This document shows positions 42,728 through 50,383 of a DNA stretch of 64,000 bases, piece after piece. The stretch comes from JAFDWI01 sp964544305 (GTDB taxonomy: Bacteria; Actinomycetota; Acidimicrobiia; Acidimicrobiales; Iamiaceae), in the NCBI GenBank assembly GCA_964544305.1, contig CAZJAZ010000002.1, positions 1 through 64,000 of the forward strand. Reading direction: 5' to 3'. Position 1 is the first letter of the stretch. Each line of letters opens with the position of its first letter. The position numbers and the translations under genes are program-made. Under the pieces are notes generated by a model. That model did no database searches and had not been told where the DNA came from. It was given only the letters and a program-made list of their open reading frames with translations.

Positions 42728-43624
42728 TTAGGCGCGTCGCCGACTCTCGGTCGCCACAATCGACGTTGCATGAACCGTTCGTGTCGCTGGAAGACCTCTG
42801 AGTGGTTGTCCAAAACCAGGAAAACCTTCGATTGCACCCAATTCGTAGGCCACCGACTGCACCAAGGCCGGAGCCAACATGATGGACAAGTGACCGTGGT
42901 CCTTCATAAGAATATTCGTGGCATCAAGTGCACTCTCGAGCATCATGGCGCGGCGCCCTGGTACTAACAAGTCAAGGTTCGAGTAGTACGCCACGTAACG
43001 TGTCTGGGGCATCGGGGTTGATTCAGCCCACATTGTGCGTAAGAAATCTGATCCTGGACGCAACTGCACACCGATCATGTTGCGATTCCTCGTCAATGGG
43101 CTGAGTCGAGCCAAGTCCACGCCCCCATGAGGTGTGGCAATAGTGACCACTGAAGCGGCTTCAACAAGGCCGTACCGCTGTACCGCTTTCCGAATAATCA
43201 GGCCACCCAGCGAATGGCCAATCAGATGAATGCGATCAGATCCTGTTGCCACCATCACTTCGTGGGCACGCAGCACACAAACTTTTGCGAGTTCGTCCAC
43301 GTCGGCGTGGCGAGGGCTGTAGTTCATCGCGTGAATGTTGCGAAAACCAACACGTCGCAATTCTCGTTCGACGAAAAACCAGTTGGATTTGTTCGCCATA
43401 TAGCCATGAACCAATAACACCGGAGTTTGTTCATCGTGGGGATCGCCGTGCGCATGAACGTGTCCACCCGGGCCAGCATCGAAAAAGCCCCAGGGATAGA
43501 GCGCCCCGGTCACAAGCCCCGACGCCATTTCACGCACCTGGGTTGGCAACGTTTGTGGGCGTCGCGCCCCTTTGGTGAGTGCGGCGGCGACTTTGACCCC
43601 GTGCTCCACAAATGGCTTGACCAT
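42728..43624 (-). CDS. Alpha/beta-hydrolase, lipase/esterase-like
   Basis: A 298-residue hydrolase. The oxyanion region is VLLVHGYMANKSNW, the nucleophile elbow is GHSLGG (HLIGHSLGGLIIRKAV), and TIATPHGGVDLARL follows, with a likely catalytic His in DHGHLSIML. The pattern is that of triacylglycerol lipases and related esterases of the EstA/LipA type. No clear signal peptide is seen, so it may be cytoplasmic or use another route. It is divergent from the RibD-like gene, 141 bases away. Confidence 0.85.
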   Translation of the reverse strand: MVKPFVEHGVKVAAALTKGARRPQTLPTQVREMASGLVTGALYPWGFFDAGPGGHVHAHGDPHDEQTPVLLVHGYMANKSNWFFVERELRRVGFRNIHAMNYSPRHADVDELAKVCVLRAHEVMVATGSDRIHLIGHSLGGLIIRKAVQRYGLVEAASVVTIATPHGGVDLARLSPLTRNRNMIGVQLRPGSDFLRTMWAESTPMPQTRYVAYYSNLDLLVPGRRAMMLESALDATNILMKDHGHLSIMLAPALVQSVAYELGAIEGFPGFGQPLRGLPATRTVHATSIVATESRRRA

Positions 43625-43729
43625 GGTGACTCCTTCGTTTCAGAGGTCACACGATGACCACTGCAATTTCGGACCTGTGAAATATCGGAGGATTCCGACG
43701 ACTTCTGTAGCAACAAACCAAAGACGTCA

Positions 43730-43755
43730 TTGAAATGACATCATTGACATTTCAA
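43730..43755. promoter_or_regulatory. Imperfect palindrome before the RibD-like gene
   Basis: Arms TTGAAATGAC (43730-43739) and GACATTTCAA (43746-43755) form a 10-base inverted repeat with one mismatch and a 6-base spacer, ending 10 bases before the start at 43766. It looks like a regulator site in the divergent promoter region; the regulator is unknown. Confidence 0.45.
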
Positions 43756-43765
43756 CGCTAATGCG

Positions 43766-44542
43766 ATGGCCGTCCTTCATTCTGGGATGCCAACTACATT
43801 CGCTCTGATGGAACAGCTGATCCCACCGTCTGCGGAAGCAATCGATATTGACGAGTGCTATCTCAATGATGTCCGGCTCCCTCACGATGGTCGACCTTGG
43901 TTGGTTGTGAATATGGCAATGACCGCGGATGGCGCCACCGCGTTGGCAGGTCGTTCCGGTGGCATCGGCGGTGCAGCCGACCGCCGGGCATTCCATGCCT
44001 TGCGGAGCGCGGCCGACGTCATCCTTGTCGGGGCAGGCACAGCTCGGGCTGAAAACTACGGACCAGTTCAGGTGCCTGAACACCATGTTGCCGCACGTGC
44101 TCTCGCTGGTCGCGAGGCGCCAGCACGCTTGGCAATCGTGACCGCACGTTGTGACCTCGATCCGATGAGTCGACTTTTCGAAGATCCAGGCCAAAAACCA
44201 ATGATCTTTACCACCGAAGTTGCCGATCCACCGGTCCTACTTGAGGATCGCGCCGAGATCATTCGATGTGGGTACCAAAGTGTTGACGTCCACGCAATGC
44301 TCAGCTTGCTCGGCGAACGAGGTGTCCGCAGCGTGATCTGTGAGGGTGGCCCAAGTTTGAACGGGCATCTTCTTTCCGCCAACCTCGTCGATGAATGGTG
44401 TGTGACCATTTCGGCCCAACTCGCCAGCGGATCTTCGTCGCGTGCCGCACATGGGCAGGACGTGACCTGTCAAATGGTTCTCGGCCGCCTCATTGTTGAC
44501 GGAACTGACCTCTTGGCACGTTACGTCACGGCTCGTCAGTGA
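43766..44542 (+). CDS. RibD C-terminal-domain (dihydrofolate-reductase-fold) reductase
   Basis: A 258-residue protein with the pyrimidine-reductase fold. Marks are VVNMAMTADGATALAGRSG near the start, HALRSAADVILVGAGTARAENYGP, and VRSVICEGGPSLNGHLLSANLVDE. In RibD this domain reduces a riboflavin precursor using NADPH; stand-alone copies often act on other or unknown substrates, and no other riboflavin genes are nearby. The start is the first in-frame ATG; another lies seven codons in. The 3' end overlaps nrdR by seven bases. Confidence 0.85.
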   Translation: MAVLHSGMPTTFALMEQLIPPSAEAIDIDECYLNDVRLPHDGRPWLVVNMAMTADGATALAGRSGGIGGAADRRAFHALRSAADVILVGAGTARAENYGPVQVPEHHVAARALAGREAPARLAIVTARCDLDPMSRLFEDPGQKPMIFTTEVADPPVLLEDRAEIIRCGYQSVDVHAMLSLLGERGVRSVICEGGPSLNGHLLSANLVDEWCVTISAQLASGSSSRAAHGQDVTCQMVLGRLIVDGTDLLARYVTARQ

Positions 44543-45006
44543 ACTTTCGGCGTCGTCGATTTGGTTAACAGGCGGACTTCTCGGGCGAAATCGGCCGCGT
44601 CAGAAAACTCTTTGTAGACACTCGCAAATCGTAAATACGCGACGTCATCAAGCTCTTTGAGCCCATCAAGCACCTCGAGCCCAATCTGTTGCGTTGTCAA
44701 GACGGTGACATCGTGTGCACGGGCGCCTTCTTCCACACGGATTGCAATACCTTCGATTGCGTCACTAGTGACCGGACGGTTCTTGCATGCGGCACGCACA
44801 CCTTCCACGATCTTGTCGGCGTCAAATGCCATGCGATCGCCGGAACGCTTGACAACGACCAAACTTATTGGCTCAACTTTTTCAAAGGTGGTGTACCGGT
44901 GCGCGCACGCGATGCATGATCGGCGCCGACGAATGGCTCGCCCATCATCAACGCTGCGCGAATCAAGGACTTTGTCGTCATCTGCACCGCACTTGGGACA
45001 TCGCAT
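44536..45006 (-). CDS. nrdR: Transcriptional repressor NrdR
   Basis: Zinc-ribbon and ATP-cone regulator of ribonucleotide reductase genes. The 156-residue product has Cys3, Cys6, Cys31 and Cys34 (MRCPKCG and SCIACAHRY) as the zinc ribbon, then the ATP cone (VVVKRSGDRMAFDADKI, VEGVRAACKNRPVTSDAIEG). The ATG at 45006 is chosen because the zinc ribbon then begins at residue 3, as usual; the frame extends further upstream without family support. Its likely target here is nrdJ. An nrdR / LysM / lexA order is also found in mycobacteria. Confidence 0.95.
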   Translation of the reverse strand: MRCPKCGADDDKVLDSRSVDDGRAIRRRRSCIACAHRYTTFEKVEPISLVVVKRSGDRMAFDADKIVEGVRAACKNRPVTSDAIEGIAIRVEEGARAHDVTVLTTQQIGLEVLDGLKELDDVAYLRFASVYKEFSDAADFAREVRLLTKSTTPKVH

Positions 45007-45068
45007 CGCAATGAACGGTACCGTGCGCAGGCATTGCGATTGAAGCATGGTAGGAGCAAAGTGGCATG

Positions 45069-45491
45069 TCATGAACCACCAGGCGCCAAACCATTGAGGG
45101 AGATTCGATCGCCTGGCAGCAACGTCGCTGGCCCATGACGGCGAGCCAACTCATTAACAAGCGACGTAATGTCACCGCGGGGCTGAACATCTCTGGCAAT
45201 CGAAGTCAATGTGTCGCCACGCTGCACCACAACAACCGGTCCCGAGGTCACCGCGACGTGTCCGACTGGAACGGACGGTGGATTTGGAGTGGGCGCAACA
45301 ACGCTGAACAAGAAAGTCGAACACGCGGCAACCAGCACAAATCCGGCAACTGATACGGCAATAAGACGGTGGAGTTGCCGGGCACGTTCACATTCCAATC
45401 GGTCGTGTTCGTTTCGCCCGCCTTCGAGCAAGCGCAAGCGAACCGGACGATGCGACGGGGATTCGTGATAGGGAAGGGAAAGAACTGACAT
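45069..45491 (-). CDS. LysM membrane protein divergent from lexA, likely SOS division inhibitor
   Basis: A 140-residue protein with a cytoplasmic start, one membrane segment at about 42-62 (LIAVSVAGFVLVAACSTFLF) and a C-terminal LysM domain (VVVVQRGDTLTSIARDVQP to LLPGDRISL), which binds peptidoglycan outside the membrane. Position and layout match YneA of Bacillus and Rv2719c of mycobacteria, SOS-induced division suppressors next to lexA. The ATG at 45491 follows GGAGA; a longer frame upstream runs through the LexA box region. Several LexA-type boxes lie 60-220 bases upstream. Confidence 0.85.
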   Translation of the reverse strand: MSVLSLPYHESPSHRPVRLRLLEGGRNEHDRLECERARQLHRLIAVSVAGFVLVAACSTFLFSVVAPTPNPPSVPVGHVAVTSGPVVVVQRGDTLTSIARDVQPRGDITSLVNELARRHGPATLLPGDRISLNGLAPGGS

Positions 45492-45550
45492 GACAACACT
45501 CTCCAACATGGGTGTGACATTGGGTCTGGAACCGGGATTGGGACTTTGAA

Positions 45551-45562
45551 GAACAACGGTTC
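45551..45562. promoter_or_regulatory. LexA-type box 1 (weak)
   Basis: GAACAACGGTTC has perfect GAAC and GTTC halves with a 4-base spacer but lacks the flanking C and G of the stronger boxes. It lies 60 bases upstream of the LysM gene start. Confidence 0.35.
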
Positions 45563-45596
45563 TGCTCGTGATCCATGAAGCAGGCCATCGAGCGAG

Positions 45597-45608
45597 GAAC
45601 AGATGTTC
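45597..45608. promoter_or_regulatory. LexA-type box 2
   Basis: GAACAGATGTTC with a G on the 3' flank. Perfect GAAC-N4-GTTC palindrome, about 105 bases upstream of the LysM start. Confidence 0.5.
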
Positions 45609-45624
45609 GATTACCACTCAAGCA

Positions 45625-45638
45625 CGAACGCCCGTTCG
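45625..45638. promoter_or_regulatory. LexA box 3 (strong)
   Basis: CGAACGCCCGTTCG: full match to the actinomycete SOS consensus CGAAC-N4-GTTCG, in the middle of the lexA/LysM intergenic region. Confidence 0.7.
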
Positions 45639-45652
45639 AGTCAAGCCAAAAT

Positions 45653-45666
45653 CGAACAAATGTTTG
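45653..45666. promoter_or_regulatory. LexA-type box 4, over the lexA -35 region
   Basis: CGAACAAATGTTTG matches the consensus with one change (GTTTG for GTTCG). Its right end overlaps the candidate lexA -35 at 45664-45669. Confidence 0.6.
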
Positions 45667-45692
45667 TAATTTGCATTGCGTTCGGTTACGCT
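45664..45692 (+). promoter_or_regulatory. Candidate lexA promoter
   Basis: TTGTAA (45664-45669) and TACGCT (45687-45692) are separated by 17 bases, a fair sigma-70-type pair. It is flanked by boxes 4 and 5, so bound LexA would block it. The transcription start would fall near box 5. Confidence 0.45.
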
Positions 45693-45696
45693 AAGA

Positions 45697-45710
45697 CGAA
45701 CACCAGTTCG
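45697..45710. promoter_or_regulatory. LexA box 5 (strong), just before lexA
   Basis: CGAACACCAGTTCG: full match to CGAAC-N4-GTTCG, 23 bases upstream of the lexA start codon, at or just after the expected transcription start. Confidence 0.7.
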
Positions 45711-45732
45711 TCAGCGACGCGAAAGGTCCACC

Positions 45733-46365
45733 ATGGCACCACATCAACTCACCAAGCGGCAGCGACAAGTACTCGATTGCATTGAGGATTCGATGCGCAC
45801 CCGCGGCTATCCCCCGTCGGTACGCGAAATTGGTGAGGCTGTTGGCCTGACGTCACCTTCAAGTGTGCACGCTCACCTTTCCACGCTGCAGCGCCTTGGT
45901 TTATTGCGTCGTGACCCCACCAAACCTCGGGCAATTGCAATGAGTTTTGATCCACTTTCTGGTGCCAGCGTTGAGCGGCGGCCCACCCGGCACATTCCAC
46001 TGGTGGGCGATGTCGCCGCCGGAACCGACGTACTTGCAGAGGAAAACATCACCGAAGTCGTCCCCGTCTCCGAAGATCTCACCGGCGACGGTGATCTTTT
46101 CATGTTGCGTGTGCGCGGCGATTCAATGGTTGACATCGGTATTTTCGATGGGGACTTCGTCGTTGTTCGATCCCAACCAACAGCGTCAAACGGTGAGATC
46201 GTGGTTGCCGGCATTCCGGGTGAGGAGGCCACGGTGAAGACCTACCAGTCCGACGGCAAGACCATCACCTTGATCCCTCACAACGAGCGATTGGATCCCA
46301 TGGTGTTTCCCGCACAAGATGTAACAGTCTTTGGTCGAGTCGTCACCGTGTTGCGCAAACTCTGA
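45733..46365 (+). CDS. lexA: SOS repressor LexA
   Basis: Repressor and self-cleaving protease of the DNA damage response. The 210-residue product has an N-terminal winged helix (LTKRQRQVLDCIEDSM, YPPSVREIGEAVGLTSPSSV), the cleavage site Ala96-Gly97 in GDVAAGTD, catalytic Ser131 (RGDSMVD) and Lys169 (ATVKTYQ). The ATG at 45733 follows GAAAGG and begins the family alignment; a longer frame runs over the LexA boxes. It is divergent from the LysM gene with several boxes between, which indicates autoregulation. Confidence 0.97.
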   Translation: MAPHQLTKRQRQVLDCIEDSMRTRGYPPSVREIGEAVGLTSPSSVHAHLSTLQRLGLLRRDPTKPRAIAMSFDPLSGASVERRPTRHIPLVGDVAAGTDVLAEENITEVVPVSEDLTGDGDLFMLRVRGDSMVDIGIFDGDFVVVRSQPTASNGEIVVAGIPGEEATVKTYQSDGKTITLIPHNERLDPMVFPAQDVTVFGRVVTVLRKL

Positions 46366-46379
46366 CCGATCGCTCGTCG

Positions 46380-47471
46380 TCAGAGTCCCTGGGTAATCAA
46401 GGCACGCTGTACCCGAAAACACCATTCGAGCGGTGCGCGGTCAAGGTATTCGCCAGCGGTATGGGCAAGTTGTGATTGTCCTGGGCCAAAGTTCACGGCC
46501 GGAATGCCATGTTCGGCAAATCGTGCGACATCGGTCCATCCCAACTTTGCATCGACCGCAAGGTCGGCTCGACCAATAAATGCGGCAATGAGCGGGTTTG
46601 ATAGCCCAGGCAAAGCTCCCGAGGCATTGTCAACCACCACAAGCTCATCGCCGTCAGCCATGATCGATCCAAACGTCGACCGAACAAACGCCTCGGCATC
46701 GCTAGCCGATCGATCCGGGGCATAACGATGATTGATCGTAAGTACGACTTCGTCGGGGATGACATTGTTCGCAATACCACCGTGCACTTTGACTGCTTCG
46801 AGGGTCTCTCGAAAGGCGAGACCATCGATTTGAGGTTGACGAATCTCGGCGTGGGTAATCGCCTCAAACACACCCGATAGGCGGTGAATGGCATTGCGTC
46901 CCATCCATGGGCGGGCCGAATGTGCGCGTTCCCCTCGAAGGGTAAGTTCGGCTCGCAACGTGCCTTGGCACCCTGCTTCTACGGCACCATCGGTTGGTTC
47001 CCCGATAAGCGCAATGTCACCAACGAGAAGGTCGGGTCGAGTTCCAAAGAGTTCGCCGAGTCCACTTTCGGATGCCGCAACTTCTTCACGTGCATAGAAC
47101 ACGTACGTCACGTCCACCGCAGGAACCAGAACCGACTTGGCAAGTGCGACCAAAATCGCCAAGCCACCCTTCATGTCGGCCGAACCAAGCCCAGAAAGTC
47201 GATTGCCATCGATGCGAGCTTGCGCATTGTTATTGGCGGGCACCGTGTCGGTGTGACCAGCCAAAATGACTCGCTGTGGGAGCCCAAAGTTTGTTCGGGC
47301 GACAAGATTGTCACCAACGCGAGTGACCTCAAGATGGTCAAGTACACCAAGAGTTGATTCAAGCCAATCGACGAATGGCCCTTCACGTCGGCTCTCAGAC
47401 GCAATGTCCACCATTTGCGCGCACAACGCAAGGAGATCTTCGGGCAAATGGTCGCCCGGGTCCATGCTCAT
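46380..47471 (-). CDS. dapE: Succinyl-diaminopimelate desuccinylase
   Basis: M20 zinc hydrolase that releases LL-diaminopimelate from its N-succinyl form. The 363-residue product has metal-site motifs AGHTDTVPANNN, GLGSADMKGGLAI and ALIGEPTDGAVEAGCQG, a dimerisation domain in the middle, and HTAGEYLDRAPLEWC late. It starts three bases after dapD ends. Together with dapC and dapD it defines the succinylase branch; dapA, dapB and lysA are not in the window. Confidence 0.92.
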   Translation of the reverse strand: MSMDPGDHLPEDLLALCAQMVDIASESRREGPFVDWLESTLGVLDHLEVTRVGDNLVARTNFGLPQRVILAGHTDTVPANNNAQARIDGNRLSGLGSADMKGGLAILVALAKSVLVPAVDVTYVFYAREEVAASESGLGELFGTRPDLLVGDIALIGEPTDGAVEAGCQGTLRAELTLRGERAHSARPWMGRNAIHRLSGVFEAITHAEIRQPQIDGLAFRETLEAVKVHGGIANNVIPDEVVLTINHRYAPDRSASDAEAFVRSTFGSIMADGDELVVVDNASGALPGLSNPLIAAFIGRADLAVDAKLGWTDVARFAEHGIPAVNFGPGQSQLAHTAGEYLDRAPLEWCFRVQRALITQGL

Positions 47472-47474
47472 GAT

Positions 47475-48299
47475 CTAAACCGTCGCACCATGATCACGCA
47501 ACACCTGATTGAGTGCCGACTTGTCGTGCCGCTCGCCCGGCTCGAGATGTTTGATCACCAAAACACACGGCATGCCAAAGTCGCCACCGGCAAAGGTCTT
47601 TGTGCGCATTGCCTGGACAGCAACCGTCCACGCCGGAACGCGACCACGTCCGAGTTCTTCGCCTGTCGCAGCATCAATTACGGGAATCGAGCCGGTCAAA
47701 ATGCATCCAGCGCCAAGCACAGAACCTTGACCAACGATCGCGCCTTCCGCCACGATGCAACGGCTCCCAATGAGACAATCGTCGCCGACGACCACCGGGG
47801 CAGCTTGAGGAGGTTCAAGCACTCCACCAATGCCAACGCCACCGGACAAATGGACATTCGCACCGATCTGTGCGCAACTTCCAACCGTCGCCCAGGTGTC
47901 GACCATGGTGTTCGCGCCCACGTGCGCGCCGATGTTCACATAGCTCGGCATCATGACAACACCCGGCGCAAGATACGAACCGTACCGAGCGGACGCTCCG
48001 GGCACGACCCGCACGCCGGCCTTGGCATAGTTGGTTTTCAGTGGAATCTTGTCGACGTACTCGAAAGGCCCAAGCTCCATTGTTTCCATGGTCGAAAGCT
48101 TGAAAAGCAACAGAACTGCTTGTTTGAGCCATTCGTGCACCACGATCTCGCCCGCGTCGTTCATCTCAGCAATGCGAGCTTCCCCCGCATCTAACAATGC
48201 AATGGCTTGGTCCACAACAGTGCGTGCGTCTGAGTTGTTCGGGTCAAGCGTTTCGCGTGTGTTCCACAGGTCAATGATTTGATCGCGCAATTCGGCCAT
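47475..48299 (-). CDS. dapD: Tetrahydrodipicolinate N-succinyltransferase
   Basis: Transfers succinyl from succinyl-CoA to tetrahydrodipicolinate. The 274-residue product has a helical N-terminal part and then a left-handed beta helix visible as hexapeptide repeats (VNIGAHVGANTMVDTWATVG, CAQIGANVHLSGGVGIGGVL, CLIGSRCIVAEGAIVGQGSVLG). The KTNYAKAGVRVVPGASARYG segment is typical of DapD. It is 36 bases after the hypothetical membrane gene and three before dapE. Confidence 0.95.
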   Translation of the reverse strand: MAELRDQIIDLWNTRETLDPNNSDARTVVDQAIALLDAGEARIAEMNDAGEIVVHEWLKQAVLLLFKLSTMETMELGPFEYVDKIPLKTNYAKAGVRVVPGASARYGSYLAPGVVMMPSYVNIGAHVGANTMVDTWATVGSCAQIGANVHLSGGVGIGGVLEPPQAAPVVVGDDCLIGSRCIVAEGAIVGQGSVLGAGCILTGSIPVIDAATGEELGRGRVPAWTVAVQAMRTKTFAGGDFGMPCVLVIKHLEPGERHDKSALNQVLRDHGATV

Positions 48300-48335
48300 T
48301 TGACCACCGTACTTGGCGGCGCGCTTCTCGCGACA

Positions 48336-49202
48336 TCATGAAATTGGTGAATCACCCGGTGGCGCGAAATCCTCGTCTCGAGGTTGGCGATAATGCGGCG
48401 CTTCTGGTGGCGCTGGCGGACCCGGTTGTGGCCACGGTGACGGTCCCGCCACTGGGCTTCCTGGAGCACCTATGCCACTTGGCGCCGACCACCCTGGTGC
48501 AAGATTCTTCGATGATACGGCAGGTGGAGCAAGCGAGCCTGGGCCAATACCTCCCCATGGCCCTGGTGGATAGGCGCCCGTCGGATAAGGATTTGGGGCA
48601 ACCGGGGCGGGCACGGTCGACCGGCGTCGCACGGCTGTCACAATCACAAGGGTGAGACCGATCAAAAAGATCAGTCCCCCGCCAACAAACGCCAACGCAA
48701 TCGCTTGGGTTGGCACATGCGATCCTTCACCCACGCCAAGTGTGAGCCCATTGTCGAGTCCGCTGGCAGTGACGCGATACGCACCGACTTGATCAGCTTG
48801 AAAGGTGGCGATTGCGAGCGCTTCGCGCCCTGTTCCTTGCGAGATATTGGTGCTGGTGGCGGTACGTCGACCCGAGTACGGGCTTGTCGCAACGGCCACA
48901 CCATTTGGCCCAACAACGGTGACAGTTGGTGTGGTACTTGGTTGAAAAGTTGCAACCGTTGGACCGACAACAAAAACAACATGGCCTCCGGTCCGGTTCA
49001 CCATGACTGATCCCGACGCGTCAACAATTTTGGGGAATCGTGCGAGATCGACGGCTCGCGCAATACCCACAATTGACGCGACGGCAATCACCCCAATCGA
49101 GACCACCATGAGGATTGCGCCGACGACATAGCCCGCCCGACCGGTGCCCCTTTCGTCAATTGGTGACGTGACCGGGACAGGTGGCGGCGTCCACGCGCTC
49201 AT
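48336..49202 (-). CDS. Two-segment membrane protein with Pro-rich cytoplasmic tail, unknown function
   Basis: A 288-residue protein: a short Pro-rich start, one membrane segment (AGYVVGAILMVVSIGVIAV), an extracytoplasmic domain of about 120 residues rich in Val/Thr (VFVVGPTVATFQPSTTPTV), a second membrane segment (AIALAFVGGGLIFLIGLTLV), and an 80-residue Pro/Gly-rich tail. I do not recognise a family. It is coupled to dapC by a 4-base overlap and precedes dapD, so it lies inside the diaminopimelate set; an envelope-related role is a guess from that position. Confidence 0.7.
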   Translation of the reverse strand: MSAWTPPPVPVTSPIDERGTGRAGYVVGAILMVVSIGVIAVASIVGIARAVDLARFPKIVDASGSVMVNRTGGHVVFVVGPTVATFQPSTTPTVTVVGPNGVAVATSPYSGRRTATSTNISQGTGREALAIATFQADQVGAYRVTASGLDNGLTLGVGEGSHVPTQAIALAFVGGGLIFLIGLTLVIVTAVRRRSTVPAPVAPNPYPTGAYPPGPWGGIGPGSLAPPAVSSKNLAPGWSAPSGIGAPGSPVAGPSPWPQPGPPAPPEAPHYRQPRDEDFAPPGDSPIS

Positions 49203-50383
49203 TTTTGCCGACCATTTCGCGCTGGTGCCAACTGGTTTCGTGCAACTCGTGTCGCGAGGAGATCAAGGCGCTCATCAGGTTGAACGGCGGCGACCCGAAC
49301 GAAATCGGTTGCTGCCGGTCCATAAAACTCCCCGGGAGACACCAGAAGCCCAACGGAAGTGGCCAAACGGCGTGCAAAGTCCCACGCGTCACCATTTGGG
49401 GCGGCAATCCACAAATAGAAACCCCCGCCGGGCAACGGAGGTGCCACCGCAAAGTGTTCGAGCACACTCCGCAATAGGTTCAGCCTGTTCCAGTAGATCC
49501 CGCGCTGTAACTCAACGTGCTGATCATCATCAAACGCGGCGACCGCAGCGTCTTGGATTGGCCCAGGCACCATACGACCAGCGTGTTTGCGGACTTCGCT
49601 CAAATACGCAACGATTTCGTGGTCGCCGGTGTAAAAACCCACGCGTGCGCCCGCGAAATTCGATCGCTTTGACAGCGAATGCAACGCGATCACACCGTCG
49701 GTTCCCGATGACAAGATGGTCCGACCTGGCACAACCCCTGGCATCGGCGCAACGGGGCCCGCACCATCACGGGCATCCCAAGTGAACTCGATATAACACT
49801 CGTCAGAAATAATGAGCACATCGTGGCGCTTCCCCCAAGCCACAACCTGGTCAAGATCATCGAGGCCGCCGGCCGGATTCCCGGGTGTGTTCACCCACAA
49901 ACACAACGCCCGGCTGATGTCGTTCGGATCAATCGAATCAAGGTCAATCCGCCACTGGTCGTCCATTGCAACAGGCACCGCTCTGCAACCCGCAATTGAG
50001 GCACCCATTGCGTAACTCGGATAGCTCACCGCCGGGAAGAGGACCGTGTCTCGTGCCGGGTTTCGCAGCCGAAGGTGATGGGGCAGATCAACCACAAACT
50101 CTTTGGTCCCCATGCACGCAGCAATCTGCTTCGCTTCAATTGACACTGCGAAACGGCGCTCCAGCCAGCGTGCGGCGGCTTCACGAAAGTCGGGCGTTCC
50201 AATTGATGGTGGATAGCCAGCAAGGCGTTTCGAAACGGCCATGGCATCACGCGCAACCTTCGGTGGCTCGTCGCACGGTGTTCCCACGCTGCAATCGATC
50301 GCGCCACCGACATGCTCATTCGCCAGGTCTGCGAGCGGAGCGAGCCGATCGTAGGGGTACGGCGGTAGCACAAAGCCGTTCAT
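49199..50383 (-). CDS. dapC: Succinyldiaminopimelate transaminase (DapC-like aminotransferase)
   Basis: A 394-residue PLP enzyme of aminotransferase class I/II. The PLP lysine is in LHSLSKRSNFAGARVGFYTG, and WVNTPGNPAGGL, ISDECYIEFTW and PLPGGGFYLWI are usual for the class. The DapC reading rests on neighbours dapD, dapE and dapF; other class I/II enzymes look alike. The ATG at 50383 overlaps the hflX stop by four bases and gives the family start. Confidence 0.85.
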   Translation of the reverse strand: MNGFVLPPYPYDRLAPLADLANEHVGGAIDCSVGTPCDEPPKVARDAMAVSKRLAGYPPSIGTPDFREAAARWLERRFAVSIEAKQIAACMGTKEFVVDLPHHLRLRNPARDTVLFPAVSYPSYAMGASIAGCRAVPVAMDDQWRIDLDSIDPNDISRALCLWVNTPGNPAGGLDDLDQVVAWGKRHDVLIISDECYIEFTWDARDGAGPVAPMPGVVPGRTILSSGTDGVIALHSLSKRSNFAGARVGFYTGDHEIVAYLSEVRKHAGRMVPGPIQDAAVAAFDDDQHVELQRGIYWNRLNLLRSVLEHFAVAPPLPGGGFYLWIAAPNGDAWDFARRLATSVGLLVSPGEFYGPAATDFVRVAAVQPDERLDLLATRVARNQLAPARNGRQK

